Positions 7,701 to 17,939 of a stretch of DNA of 64,000 bases are shown one piece after another. A program made the translations under genes and the position numbers. Origin of the DNA: Symsagittifera roscoffensis. Its lineage: Eukaryota; Xenacoelomorpha; Acoela; Convolutidae. Positions within the stretch are counted from its first letter, which is position 1. Each line of letters opens with the position of its first letter. The stretch covers positions 26,746,833-26,810,832 of the forward strand of contig NC_087062.1 in assembly GCF_963678635.1 (NCBI RefSeq). The letters run 5' to 3'. The notes beneath the pieces were generated by a model. The model saw only the letters and a program-made list of their open reading frames with translations, had not been told where the DNA came from and did no database searches.

Positions 7701-10690
7701 TCCTTGATGGCTTCGAGCTGTTCATCTTTCAGTTTGCCCCTCAAATGTTCAATCTCCGGCAGAACCGGTTTATCAGTTTGCATTTCATCTAGTGTGGGTC
7801 GCTCTGGAAACTTTGAACAGCTCGACAGCCCATCATCCGTTTCTGACTTAAGTGATTTAATAAGACCTGAAGACTCTTTTATTTTCTGCAATCGTCTCAA
7901 GATACAAATTTTGTCCCTATGATTGGGACAATCAACAACTTCATTTTGATTTGAGTTCTCGATCGTTTCATATCGAGTTTTAACTGGTAAAGCATATCCC
8001 AGTTTCCTCCCTCTCTGTATCGTGATCGGTATATCAAGGGTATTCAACAAGACACTGACGCAGAGGCCGCTCTTCGTTATCGGGAAGGATCTTCCTAAAA
8101 CAGCAGCACTTTGACTATTAGGATTCGGAACTATACACACTTGCTTGTTGTCACTTAGTTCATTGTAATTTTTCATCCTCAAGCCTACGATTGCCGCTTC
8201 ATTCGCTTTTAGCCTCACCCTCCTACTCAAGAATACCGGTGCTTTGTTTTCATTTGCTATTATCAAATTTACCGGTTTGATTGCGTACCTCCTATCCGGG
8301 TTCCGTATCCTGAACATTGCGTTATTTAGATCAATCGTTACGTCGAAATTCCTGATGAAGTCTCTGCCCAAAATAAATTGGTCAGATTCATCTAGGTTTT
8401 CTACCACGAGAAAGCTCATCCACAGATTACGTTCCCCCAAATTGAGGGCTATTATCGGTGTCCTGCCCAGCACCCGAAGGGCCCCTTTGTTTGCAGCTGA
8501 CAGGCGTATTCTCGAGTCTATCAAGTCACCTTTGTCAAAGCCCATCCTTTCCCAAGTTTCGATTGGTATGACGCTCAAGACTGCTCCCGTATCAAGTAAC
8601 CCACGCAACTGAGTCTTTTTGCCACTTATATCTAGCACGTGCCCTGTCACATCTGCCTCTGTCCCGATGTGCATTGCATCTTCTTCAAGCATGGCGCAGT
8701 GTCCAATCGATCTCACTTTCAACTCTTCTTTCCCTACGTAGATTTGCCCAATTAGGTCTTCGTCACATGTTATCATTGTCTTGGTATAGATGTTGATCCC
8801 ATCTATATTTAGCATCACCTCGTGTGGACCATAAGCTTCAGTATACCTGTTATCAACACGTACCGACTTGCTGCCCCCTCTCGTGAGTAGTGCTCTCATT
8901 GCTCTAGAAGTCGTTTGTGGGCTTATACAACTCAAGTAATCTGCGTACACGTCAATGTGCATTATTGTCTGGTCGCTCGGTTCGCTCAAGTTTCTGGTTA
9001 CCTCGTGGCCGCCCACTGTGATTATCGACATTATTCTAGCCCCGATTTTCGATATGCCGAATGGCTTTCCCGTCACAATTTTTACAGTGTTACAATTCCC
9101 GGTCTTTGTTGAGCCCGGTACAGCCTCTGGTGTTGGGTTCGATCCGGTTAATGCTTCGTTAAAATTCTGTCTTTCGATCTCCAGCTTTAGTCGTTGCTCT
9201 ATTTCTTTCGCAGCCAGATCCTGTTTCACTTTGGCAATTGCTTCCGTCGCCGCTTTCTCATAATTTATCTCTAGAGAGTTCCCGGCCGCGGATTCTATCG
9301 CACCATTAACATGTGTTACAGCTTTCACTGTCTTCGTCGGCAGTTCCGTGCTTGGTGATCCTAAGTTCCTCGATTCAAACTCGTTTTGCCTGTTCCGCTG
9401 ATTCTGCACCGCCGCTAATGCCAACTTATGCTTGGGGTGACTCTGGTCTTTGACCGCTTCCCAGAACAAGGGACAATCCATTCTGAAGTGCCCCTCCTGG
9501 TTACAGAAGAAGCATCTAGCGCCTATCTTGATGAATAAGCCATTATAGTACTCGTGTTCCTCCATCTGGCTCATGTCCTCCTCATCCGGTGCGTATCCTA
9601 GGCTCTTCATGCCTTGTTTGTATGTTGTGCAGTCAGCCACGTGGTGATCCGCCGACCCGCAGTTCGCGCATGATCTGCGCTTGTCCATATCATCTCTAGG
9701 TTTGTACCATGATGACCTCTGGGGTTGGCCTCCCCCTTGCGTGTTCCTGTTTTCTGAATATGAGTATTTCTTGGGCTTCATCAGCATGTATTCCCTTGAT
9801 TTCTGTCTCATTTCTTCTGGGGTTGGTGCGCTGTCTTTCGACAATGTGTAGTATGTTGCTAACATTGTCCTTAAGTCATCACTTTTTACCCCATCAATGA
9901 ACTTCGAGGCAATGCTAAAGTTTCTTCTGTTTGTCGACTCCTCTGGGTCACTCCTTCTTCTCAAGCTCTCGAGATCTTCTAGGAACCGATCTATTGACTC
10001 GTCGTCCTTCTGCCTTCTCTTTTCAAATCGCATCATCGCTTGGTGACCCTTCATGCCTGACCCGAATCGATTCAGCAATATTTCAAAGATCTTGTCCGCG
10101 GTGTCGCGTTCTTCTTCTTTCTTTGCGACCACGCATTTTAATTCCGTGCCTTCTAAGTTGCTGAGTATGGCTGTGCATGCTTGTCTTTCATCATTTAAGT
10201 TATCTTGCTCTAGGTGTAATCTCATCATTTCCACCCAAGTGTCGATACATCCATCGGAGTCGTCTTTGAGTTCCTTTGGCTTCTTGAAAGTTTTTCTTGA
10301 TTTTCCGTCCCTCCTATCGCTCGAGTCAGTGTTCCTCGTGGCGAATGCCTCTAGAGTCCTGTTCATCATCTCCCAAGTGCTTGCCCACGTCATGGCATCC
10401 GGACCTGCGTTGCTGTTAGCTGTCGAGTCCCCCGGGCCACTCATTGTGTTTGATGCTCCATTTTTCATGATTGTTTTAGCAGCCGTTGGTGCTATGCTTA
10501 CCGCATCCCGGTTTAAAGGCAACGGTGTCGATTGCCGTTTGTTCCTTTGTGGTTCCACAAAGTCAACTCTGGTGCCTTGCGTGCGATCCGCTGCCGGTCT
10601 TTCTTGTGAGGAAGAATTTCTCAAGATTGCATCCAATTTCGCCTGTATTGCACACGAACTTTCGGCCTGATTCCTGTTCATTATGTCCAT
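4751..10690 (-). CDS. Gag-Pol of element A (capsid to integrase N-half)
   Basis: A 1979-residue frame. Residues about 130-305 are a Ty3/gypsy Gag capsid (TWVEMMRLHL, then a helical region). CCHC zinc knuckles are at about 341-354 (CANCGSADHHVADC) and 393-406 (CFFCNQEGHFRMDC). The aspartic protease has LLDTGA at about 698-703 and ILGRDF near 774. RT spans about 1030-1220 with LDLGSAFWQV and YVDDVV (about 1186-1191). RNase H runs about 1330-1450 (LDTDAS, KHQNADSLS). A linker of about 390 residues with acidic stretches follows. The integrase zinc finger (H-H-C-C, GHQGIDKVQQRI... CLAC) and the first catalytic Asp (VQIDHQK) lie near the end. The frame ends prematurely in integrase. It is preceded in frame, 13 codons and one TAA upstream, by the Gag N-terminal frame. 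Confidence 0.95.
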   Translation of the reverse strand: MDIMNRNQAESSCAIQAKLDAILRNSSSQERPAADRTQGTRVDFVEPQRNKRQSTPLPLNRDAVSIAPTAAKTIMKNGASNTMSGPGDSTANSNAGPDAMTWASTWEMMNRTLEAFATRNTDSSDRRDGKSRKTFKKPKELKDDSDGCIDTWVEMMRLHLEQDNLNDERQACTAILSNLEGTELKCVVAKKEEERDTADKIFEILLNRFGSGMKGHQAMMRFEKRRQKDDESIDRFLEDLESLRRRSDPEESTNRRNFSIASKFIDGVKSDDLRTMLATYYTLSKDSAPTPEEMRQKSREYMLMKPKKYSYSENRNTQGGGQPQRSSWYKPRDDMDKRRSCANCGSADHHVADCTTYKQGMKSLGYAPDEEDMSQMEEHEYYNGLFIKIGARCFFCNQEGHFRMDCPLFWEAVKDQSHPKHKLALAAVQNQRNRQNEFESRNLGSPSTELPTKTVKAVTHVNGAIESAAGNSLEINYEKAATEAIAKVKQDLAAKEIEQRLKLEIERQNFNEALTGSNPTPEAVPGSTKTGNCNTVKIVTGKPFGISKIGARIMSIITVGGHEVTRNLSEPSDQTIMHIDVYADYLSCISPQTTSRAMRALLTRGGSKSVRVDNRYTEAYGPHEVMLNIDGINIYTKTMITCDEDLIGQIYVGKEELKVRSIGHCAMLEEDAMHIGTEADVTGHVLDISGKKTQLRGLLDTGAVLSVIPIETWERMGFDKGDLIDSRIRLSAANKGALRVLGRTPIIALNLGERNLWMSFLVVENLDESDQFILGRDFIRNFDVTIDLNNAMFRIRNPDRRYAIKPVNLIIANENKAPVFLSRRVRLKANEAAIVGLRMKNYNELSDNKQVCIVPNPNSQSAAVLGRSFPITKSGLCVSVLLNTLDIPITIQRGRKLGYALPVKTRYETIENSNQNEVVDCPNHRDKICILRRLQKIKESSGLIKSLKSETDDGLSSCSKFPERPTLDEMQTDKPVLPEIEHLRGKLKDEQLEAIKDVLERNEEVFSRHKADIGCCNFVEHEIELEENAVPHREGARRMTPHKSDACRKEIETLLEYDMIEPSKSPWACGVVMAKKKGDQLRFCCDFRYLNSVTVKDAYPIPRIDESLSKLGDAKFFTTLDLGSAFWQVPLRKQDRDKTGFACELGLFKWKRMPFGLCNATATFQRLMAHALIGVTKKYGNLVMCYVDDVVIATPTLEDHIERLDEVFACMKRSGLKCKPSKCEILKDSIKYLGRMVDKHGIRPDTDAVEAVLTWKSPKTEHQLMSFLSFANYYREFIKGYADKVNPMQQLMRHKGKKFTWNNAAEESFQRIKKELCEAPVLGMPTEKGMYVLDTDASVVAISGILHQEQEWNGKTVLRPIAYGSKVLSDTEMKYGAPKAEMFAVVTFVEKYRAYLGSEPFKLRVDNRALSWLKTYSMDQSYIGRWIVRLDGYNIIIEHRTRDKHQNADSLSKKTEFYERQEQREADRPEIKDGFSFMDKGTYDSLPLTRWLDKSGKPIEDHPELPEEPPEKTIMKKSKRIPIEIILKSKIVKETLRAKGYDLNQVEAGTAQIDNDLLRLLEKLSNDKPVIQEKGQEEPEVTILRRKETVNDTDSSRGRVTDSKDVVRSLVDKIPENILEQTKVRKKKVTFKEDTGHLGLDQESGERYMFSEEETGQGELSGEREGWDEDSDESSENQDSLCMILAEEKTRHHDRELQTDPSSGTYNMDIQEMRGGEELEKIAVARKPFRELSCNSNIRTNLVPEDDMKIVKKMICVKLSDDIHNPGEMNGQIMALKEHVKARYRLSDLIRAQKNDKMTSNLSKWIQSGVKEKGELEEDSYKILSQFYKEKKDLLYHTADGVVACKRKDEEKILHKHNLIILPQLYQTEVLFRSHDQMGHQGIDKVQQRILHRFDWPGMRKACERWVNACLACLQVKDPRKMKFPLKSVESSEFNEVVQIDHQKICMTESGYNQILVIIDHFTKLAEALPCQTASAEDM

Positions 10691-10729
10691 TCTCTTTTCC
10701 AGGCTACCTAATTGGCTGTTGACATCATC

Positions 10730-11560
10730 TTATCGGTTTTTCAACTGTTGCATATCTTTTTTGATGTTCTTATCTCGTTCTTCATTGGTGGCATCTACCT
10801 TGTCCGACATCTGCTGGAGTCTCTCGTCTGTCGCCTTAGCCAGGTTAAAATAACTATCCAGATACTCGTGTTTGTTGTATTTTAACTCTTTCCTTATTAA
10901 GTCTCTATCTTCCTCACTATACTTTAGTTTTTTGTCGATCTGATTTAGCTTTGTCATCAGGTCGCCAAGCTCAAGAGCAGCTGTTTCATGAACAGCCGTT
11001 GTCTTGTTTTCGGCTGCCTCTTCTGTTCTTGCTTGTTCTTCCTTTGCGTCGGCTTCTGTCGCTTTCGTGCTCACTGTCCCAAATGTTCGTGCTCTTCCAG
11101 TCTGTGATTCCTCGGCCGTGTTGTCTTTCGATTTCATTCCGACCATCATCGCCAACTTTTCTGTAAAAGATGTCTTCTTTACTTGAGAGTCATCTTTAAC
11201 CGTTTCTCGGGTATTGCCTGTTGTGTCTTCCAGTGCGTCTATCGGCGAAAACTCCACGGTTTTTGGATTTTGTTCTTCCATATGGGGCATCAGTGTGGAT
11301 TCCGTTGTCTTTTTCTCCACTTCATCTACGCTCTGGTCTGGTGTCTCTAGGTCGATTTCGATTGTGGGCTCCACCTGTTTTTCCCTCGCATCTTCTCGCG
11401 TCTTGCTCTCGGTGCCACTCCTCGTGCTGACCATGCTAACTGAAAAGTTATCTTTTGTTTTGCCTGGGCCCCCTGATGTCGTTCCGCGCAGCGACGAGTT
11501 ATATTTCGTGTTTGATGCACTTGACCTTTTTTCTAGCACCGGTACCCTACTCCGTCTCAT
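10730..11560 (-). CDS. Gag N-terminal coiled-coil segment, cut off by TAA
   Basis: A 276-residue frame starting MRRSRVPVLEKR. It is low-complexity, acidic and Thr/Glu-rich until about residue 195, then a clear coiled coil (LGDLMTKLNQIDKKLKYSEEDRD onward) to the stop. The stop TAA at 10732-10730 is in frame with the downstream Gag-Pol start, and the 13 intervening codons keep the heptad character. This is therefore best read as the true N-terminus of one long Gag-Pol separated by a nonsense codon. Either the stop is a mutation, in keeping with the other breaks, or it is read through. Confidence 0.7.
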   Translation of the reverse strand: MRRSRVPVLEKRSSASNTKYNSSLRGTTSGGPGKTKDNFSVSMVSTRSGTESKTREDAREKQVEPTIEIDLETPDQSVDEVEKKTTESTLMPHMEEQNPKTVEFSPIDALEDTTGNTRETVKDDSQVKKTSFTEKLAMMVGMKSKDNTAEESQTGRARTFGTVSTKATEADAKEEQARTEEAAENKTTAVHETAALELGDLMTKLNQIDKKLKYSEEDRDLIRKELKYNKHEYLDSYFNLAKATDERLQQMSDKVDATNEERDKNIKKDMQQLKNR

Positions 11561-11930
11561 TATTTCTATTTACAATTGCTCGTATTTACAATATTACTAT
11601 ATACACAATTCTTAATCTAAGAATAAAAATCTTTTGAGGAAAAATTATTTAAAAGAAATACGCAACGTGGTAAAAACCTTGTTCCAGTTCTCTTTCTAAA
11701 CTTTTCGAGAAACTTTCTTTATTTATGGTCTGAACCGTACCGGGTTCCAATTAGTCTTGTTCTGTCTTAATTCTGTCTTAAAACACTTATTGTGATTGTA
11801 CTTCAATTTTTATACCGTCCCAAGACTTCCAATTACCGTCCCTACTCTTCTTTGTACCGTCCCAGGCTTCTTTCTACTGTCCCAAGACTGTTCGGTACTG
11901 TCCCAGTACTTCGTCAGTCTCCCAAGACCC
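11561..11930 (-). other. Leader between Gag start and minisatellite
   Basis: No credible ORF or RNA gene. The stretch is AT-rich near 11580-11680 and then grades into degenerate relatives of the 14-bp repeat from about 11810. It is presumably part of the 5' untranslated leader of element A. Confidence 0.4.
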
Positions 11931-12625
11931 TTGTCCTGAGAGTACTATCCCAAGACTACTGTCCCAAGGCTAGTGTCCCAAGCCTAGTGTCCCAAGACTA
12001 CTGTCCCAAGACTACTGTCCCAAGGCTAGTGTCCCAAGACTACTACTTCCCAAGGCTAGTGTCCCAAGGCTAGTGTCCCAAGACTACTGTCCCAAGGCTG
12101 GTGTCCCAAGACCAGTGTCCCAAGACTACTGTCCCAAGGCTAGTGTCCCAAGACTACTGTCCCAAGGCTAGTGTCCCAAGACTACTGTCCCAAGGCTAGT
12201 GTCCCAAGGCTAGTGTCCCAAGACTACTGTCCCAAGGCTGGTGTCCCAAGACTACTGTCCCAAGACTACTGTCCCAAGGCCAGTGTCCCAAGACTACTGT
12301 CCCAAGACCACTGTCCCAAGACCCTTGTCCCAAGACCCTGTCCCAAGACCCTTGTCGCAAGACCACTGTCCCAAGACCACTGTCCCAAGACCACTGTCCC
12401 AAGACCACTGTCCCAAGACCACTGTCCCAAGACCACTGTCCCAAGACCACTGTCCCAAGACCACTGTCCCAAGACCACTGTCCCAAGACCACTGTCTCAA
12501 GACCGTACTGTCCTAAGACTGTATCAAGACTGTTCTGGTCCAACACTGTCCCAGGACTGCACTGTCCCAAGACTGTCCCCAGACTGCTCTGTCCCAAGAC
12601 TTCTTTGGCACTGTCCCAAGACTGT
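11815..12625. repeat. 14-bp minisatellite in the 5' region of element A
   Basis: Tandem copies of a 14-bp unit, plus-strand form GTCCCAAGACCACT, with variants AAGGCTAGT and AAGACTACT. Variants occur in blocks: mixed AAGGCTAGT/AAGACTACT from about 11950 to 12300, and about ten nearly perfect AAGACCACT units from about 12354 to 12494, flanked by decaying copies. Because 14 is not a multiple of 3, all frames read through for 42 bases, which creates spurious ORFs of Ser-Gln-Asp-Cys-Pro-Lys type on both strands. The array lies between the Gag start and the putative LTR. Confidence 0.95.
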
Positions 12626-13503
12626 TGACAAGTGTCTGAATGGTGGGACCTCTTTCTTCTTCGTTATGGGGACTTCTTGATTCACTGTACCTTGTACCAC
12701 CACTCAAGCTCTAGTAAAATTTTCCCAAAAGCCCTCTCTTAAAAGCCAAATGCTAACCCCCCTTTTTCTTATTTCTTTTTAATTACCTCTCTTTCAATGT
12801 TCCAAGCAACTTGAGACCAAAACCTGTGCGCAGGTATCTTGTGATTACCTGTTCGTATAAAAACAAAACACAAATCCTCACCAAAATGCAACAAAAATCC
12901 AAGCTAGAAAAAGTAATAAAAACGGAAAGATGAGCCCGCCTAAAATTCAAAGGTGACCAATGTCTACCTTTTGTCGAAAAAAAAATAGTCTGGTACCTAA
13001 TTGCCACGCGTTTTCCTCCCCCCAACTAATAATCTTATTGGGTATCACCAGAATTGTCTACGTCCGTTCCCCCCTACCAATCCGACCAGGGTATCTTCCT
13101 TAACTCGAGTTCAAATTTCGATATCCACTTATTATTACCAACGCGTGTTAATGTCTAATGTAACTAAGTCAACGATGTCGACTAATTAGTTACTCTAATT
13201 TTCCCCCTTTTTACAATTTACAACCGCAACCGCCAACCTCTAACTTAACCAGCCCCCCTTCTAACCTCCCCCCTTTCTAGCCCCCCTTCTTAAGCCTAAA
13301 AATTACCTTAAGCGCCGGGTGCTAAACCTCTCAAGAGAAAACCGTAGACCTGTTTCCAGGCCTGCTTAAGTAAAAACGTTCCTCAAAACCGGGGATTTCG
13401 CTTATCCAATTTTACAGTTATCTCCTATAATGTAATGTGGATTTTAACGATACCCGTTCTGCCCAACTTGAGAACTCGAGAACTGTCAAATCCTTCTTGG
13501 CTG
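12626..13503. other. Noncoding, C-rich upstream part of element A
   Basis: No ORF with coding character. It contains short poly-C runs (for example near 13195-13290) and no recognisable tRNA or repeat. It is probably untranslated leader or LTR of element A. Confidence 0.35.
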
Positions 13504-13705
13504 CTTTCCCACTCGACTGGTCACCTGTTCCAGTCCAGTCTCCTATTGGTTCAGCTCAAGTGCTCCTGAACCACTTTCCCACTCGGCTGGTCACCTCTTC
13601 CAGTCGAGTCTCCTATTGGTTCAGCTCAAGTGCTCCTGAACCACTTTCCCACTCGGCTGGTCACCTCTTCCAGTCAAGTCTCCTTGTTGTCCAGCTAAGT
13701 TCCAA
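13504..13705. repeat. 70-bp tandem repeat, about 2.8 copies
   Basis: Units start at 13504, 13574 and 13644 with CTTTCCCACTCG(A/G)CTGGTC. Each contains CCAGTC, CTCCTATTGGTTCAG and GTGCTCCTGAACCA segments. The units differ by only a few bases and the third is truncated. It lies in the putative LTR/leader of element A; the internal CTGGTC/CCAGT parts could fold locally. Confidence 0.9.
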
Positions 13706-15063
13706 GCTATCTGAAAACCCTTGACAACGCCCCACACTCGGGCTCTTTATTAAGGTTACTGGGTTAAATTACTAGGTTGATCGAAACGATCGAACTTGTA
13801 AAACAGTATGGGTATACTATTTAATTAATATAAAGGTTTGATCCAACTAATCTGGTGTCAAAGTCACTGTCTTTTTTCGTTTTATGGTTTTTGTTTCGCT
13901 TTTTGTCTTTTTGCTCGTGTTTTTGTCCCCCTAGTTGCCCCCCTTTACTCGGTTAGCTAAGCCTCGTTCGGAGAGCGTACCAGGAAGTTTTCTCGAGTTT
14001 TCTTAAAAAGCTATCACGGTACAACCGGAAGGTTTGCACGTTCCTGTCGAACCGTACCGCCGGTACTCTAGAATGGGCATTCAGTCCGAAGCTGTCTCAA
14101 GTGGGTTCGACTCCGTAGTCTTGATGTCGTAAACACCCAGGAGCGCCATAAAAACACTATGTAACATTCGTCTACTGTAGTCACACATGAGGCTTAAGAA
14201 AAATAGGCCCTATAACAATTGGCTCAAGAGTCAGGGACACTATCTCTTGTGTTTTTGTACCTCAAATCAGTCGGAGCCAATTCGGTTCGTTTGTGACATG
14301 AGACTACGACCCATTACAGCTTAAAGGCTACTACTAAAATATCCCCCACTCTAGAATTAAGAACGTCCCCATACTTAGGTCTCTAAATACCCAAAATACA
14401 TGAACGCCGTTAAAAACCGGGTCGGAACAATCCGTTAAGTTACTTTTTATTAGACAGTGGAACTTTGATCCATTTCAGATGGATCAACCTAAAACTCGCC
14501 TTACCTCAACATAACAATTATAAAACACACTCTAGAAATTTAAATTGGTACTCACATTGTAGCACGCTCAAGAATTGGGAGTAATTAAGTCAGTAAGCAA
14601 CTCAAGAATTAAATAGTGTAACTAAATGAGTTTAATGTTTGCCAGTGTCAACAACAGGAATAAGTTTGTACTCTAGAATGCAGTTTTATGTGGATCATTG
14701 GGACACTCAAGCTGTCCACTTTTCCACCGAAGGTTCACTCTGGTCCAGTTCGAATAGTTGACCAGTTGGATAATTGTCCAGTTCTCAGGAACACTCTGTC
14801 TTCTATTTCAAATAGGACAGCTCTACTCTAGATTATTATTGTCTCGGAAATTGCGAATGGCAATTTCCTACTGATTTATCTTGCAACTTTCCCGCGATTG
14901 TCACTCGATTGTTCTGACTTCTCTTTTTTGACTTTCAGTTATCGCGAGAAAATAGTGCATGACAGGCTCCATTCGAATTTTTGAAAAAATAAATTTCACT
15001 CCAAAATCAAGTGTTTTTTGCTTCTCTCAAGGTCAAACTTCCAAATATGACCGACTGGCACAG
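13706..15063 (-). promoter_or_regulatory. Probable 5' LTR region of element A
   Basis: Noncoding sequence between element B1 and the element A leader. Read on the minus strand it begins TGTGCCAGTCGG at about 15060 and contains a TATA-like AT stretch near 13815-13830 and an AATAAA signal at about 13747-13752. At least eight copies of a CTC(A/T)AGAATT-like motif lie at 14071-14826. A possible primer site, TGGGGCGTTGTC, follows the AATAAA at about 13725-13736 on the minus strand. No second LTR is in the window for comparison, so the limits are guesses. Confidence 0.4.
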
Positions 15064-15721
15064 TTGTCGCGATTTGTGAATTATATGCTAAGGGAAATAA
15101 TTTTACATCTGCTGACCATTCTGTGTATTTTGTATCATTTCCATTTATGATACATCTGAGATATTCTTGTAGTGAACGGTTCATACTTTCGACAAAACCG
15201 TTTGTCCAAGCTGCATGAGATGTACGTGGCTTATGTTTGATGTTATATAAGTGGCATAGTGTGATGATTTCATTATTTATGAATTCTGTACCGTTGTCTG
15301 TAACTAAGATTTCGGGTAATCCGAATTTAGATATCCAATGTTCAAAAAGCGTCGTGTAGCTATAATAAGCGTTACAATGTGGTACTGGGTTGAGTGCTAC
15401 ATAATGTGTAAATGCATCAACAATTACCATAATGTAGGAGTTTCCTTCAGAGGATGGTGAAATTGGTCCTTTTGTATCGAATGAAATGCGATGGTTAAAA
15501 TATAAACTTTGTCCTTTAAAATCTTGTTTTTGTGGTATTTGTTTTTGATTTGGGTAAGGTTTGTTTAATTGACATACTATACAATCATTGCATAATACTT
15601 TTAACCAAATTGGTGCATTTGGGAAATAAAAATTCTGTGTAAAGTTTGAGTATGTTTTCTCTGATCCGAAGTGTCCTTTAGTATTTTGTGTATGTGAGAT
15701 GTTAAAAGCTATTAAAATCAT
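15064..15721 (-). pseudogene. Integrase fragment of B1
   Basis: Contains the HHCC finger (HTQNTKGHFGSEKT, CNDCIVC), FDTKGP with the first Asp, VTDNGTEF with the second Asp, and WTNGFVESMN with the Glu. It is truncated soon after the core at the junction with element A, so the C-terminal GPY/F module is absent. Compared with B2 it has Ser in place of Gly after the catalytic Glu and other changes. Confidence 0.9.
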
Positions 15722-17939
15722 ACTTAAAGGAAGACAGGGAACTTAAGAATCATTTAATTGATATTCTAAAAGATTTGTATTTTCATTAATTGCTGTGTTA
15801 TTAAATTTTCGGAAATATCGGAGGAGTGTTTTATTTCCTAAAAATGTGGTATCTGCTTTTAAGGGCTTAGTTTTGTATTTGTGCCATGATTTTTATTGTT
15901 TAATTACTGGGTCGAGGTTTTGATATTGTTTTAAGAGTTTAAGTGTAATTTTATCTGTTGTGGGGAGAAAAATATTTTCAGTTTCTAGTTTTGATAGGGG
16001 AATTGTGTCAAGTGTTTCATGAAGGTCAAAAACTTGATTTATTAAGTATTTTGAATCATTTGTTTGTGGTCCTGATAAACTTATTTTATCGGTTAAATTT
16101 TCTTTTTCAATTAATGGAAAAAGGTCTTTTTTATGCGAGTGGTGTTGTATTCTTTTTTGTTGAGTGTTATTTTTTATCCATTGTGAGTATGGAATTGGTT
16201 TGAAAGTTGATGTTCCTAGTAAATCAACTTCGTAGCGATTATTTTGGCAATATAAGTAAAGTGGAAAATGTTGTAGGTTATTTATCTGTGATTGATCAAT
16301 GTCAATTTTTACTGCATATTTTCATTCTACTCGGGGTGATGTTTCATCTTTTGCGAGATAAAATTTAATATTTTTTAGCATTTCAACTGTAGTTTTTCAT
16401 GTGAGTAATTCAGGTGGCGTATTTCGACTTAATGTATCTGGTAACGCAAAATTTTTTCCTGCTGTCCAAAAAATATGTAAGTTTGGAAATTTCATTAGAG
16501 TTAGTTGAAAACTATAAACTCTATGATTTGGATTTGACTTTTGTGTAAAGAGAAAAATAATTGGTTTATGATCTGTGAACAGAACTGTTGGGTGTTTTGA
16601 TCCAATTATCAGGAATTCATATTCTGTAAGTGTAAAAATTATAGCTGTACATTCTCTCATTAGAGTTGAGAGTCGTAGCTGTGCTTGAGTGAATAATCGT
16701 GAATTTGCTGATATAAGGTTCATTTCATTTGTACCACTATGTGATTGCAGCAATGCTGCGCCGATGCCAAAATTTGAAGCATCGCACATTGCATAGAATG
16801 GTTGATTTGGATCTGGAATTGTTTTTGAAATTTGTTCAGTTAAAAGTTCTTTAATTTCTTCAAATCATGTGTTTGATGTTCAGTGGTCCATTCAAAGTTA
16901 TTTTGTTGTCTGAGGATACTATAGAAGGGTCTTAAGTGTAATTGCATTTTATAAACATATTTACTTAAAAAATTTAACATTCCAAGGAATTCTTGGACTT
17001 TCTTTTTGTTTGTTGGTGGCTGAAGTTTTTGAATAGCATCAATGCGTGATTTTAATGGAGTGATAGTTTTTCAATCAATATTATGTCCTAAAAATTTAAC
17101 TCGTGTTAGAAAGAAGTGTGATTTATCGGGAGCGGCCTTCAGATTTTCGTTCTGAAGTATTTTATGATACTGTTCTAAAACTGTAAACATTTTTTATTTG
17201 GTTTGTGATTGCATAAAAACATCGTCTAAATGGGTGATTGCATTTTTCTTGAGTATTAGTGGTCTGAAAATTTTACTCATAAAAGCTGAAAAAGCTGCTA
17301 GTCCTATGGATATTCCATAGAATAAGCGATTAAATTCATATTGTTGATTTCCAATAACAAATTGTGTTAAACGTCGTGATTGTTCATCTAGTGGCATTTG
17401 GTTGTATGCACTATTCATATCTGCGGTTGTGAAGTATTTTCCATTTATCTTTGTCAAGATAACTTGTATTGGTTCAATAGGCCAATTACATTTTGATTCA
17501 TCAATTAGTGAGTTGAGATATCTAGCGTCCAAAACTATTTTTAGTGATTCGCCTTTTGCTAGAATGATAACAGGGTTGATAAAAGTGTTACCTTTGGTTG
17601 TTCTTCCTTGTTTACTGGTGAGATAATTTTGTATTGTTCTAAGATGTCAAGTAATCTGTTTACGTTATCGTGTAAGTGAATTGGTACTTTACTGGCTCTT
17701 TGTTTTTTGAAAACTGCGTCGGGTTTTAACGGGAGATGCAGTGATGAAGTGATTTTTCCAACGTCAGATTTTGATGTTGCGTAGACTGTTGATTATTTTA
17801 ACAGTTACTTTGCTAATTTATCAAATTCGGTTGGTGTAATTTGAGAATGTTCAAAATTAAACATTGTTAAAAATTTTTGTTGTTCTTTTGTGTAATTTGT
17901 TATATTGAATATTGGTTTAAAATATGGTGTTTTTGTGAA
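15722..17939 (-). pseudogene. RT-RNase H region of B1, many stops
   Basis: Pieces in several frames match B2 pol. The RT part (17532-17194) has TTADMNSAYNQMPL and HLDDVF, so the first residue of the usual YxDD box is His. RNase H (16789-16397) has MCDASNFGIGAALLQ and LPDTLSRNTPP. At least a dozen stops or indels separate the pieces, including stops near 16380-16320 and 17790. No function is likely. Confidence 0.9.

Larger units (their letters stand above)
1..15063 (-). mobile_element. Element A: large Ty3/gypsy-like retroelement, incomplete and broken
   Basis: On the minus strand the order is Gag coiled coil, capsid, two CCHC knuckles, DTGA protease, YVDD reverse transcriptase, RNase H, HHCC-DDE integrase, acidic tail, macrodomain, then a separate SGNH-hydrolase ORF. 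RT-RNase H-integrase order defines the Ty3/gypsy (Metaviridae) type. The right limit is set where homology to element B resumes, near 15063; read on the minus strand the element would then begin TGTGCCAG, a plausible LTR start. The 3' LTR is beyond base 1, so LTR identity and length cannot be checked. At least five disabling changes are visible, so this copy is not autonomous. Base composition is more balanced than the flanking AT-rich DNA. Confidence 0.85.

Noticed and set aside
10053..10670. 205-codon plus-strand ORF opposite gag
   Set aside because: Antisense shadow of the capsid region; no motif and no independent support.
12171..12680. Long ORFs on both strands across the 14-bp array
   Set aside because: They arise because a 14-bp period keeps all frames open; the predicted protein is only a Ser-Gln-Asp-Cys-Pro-Lys repeat.
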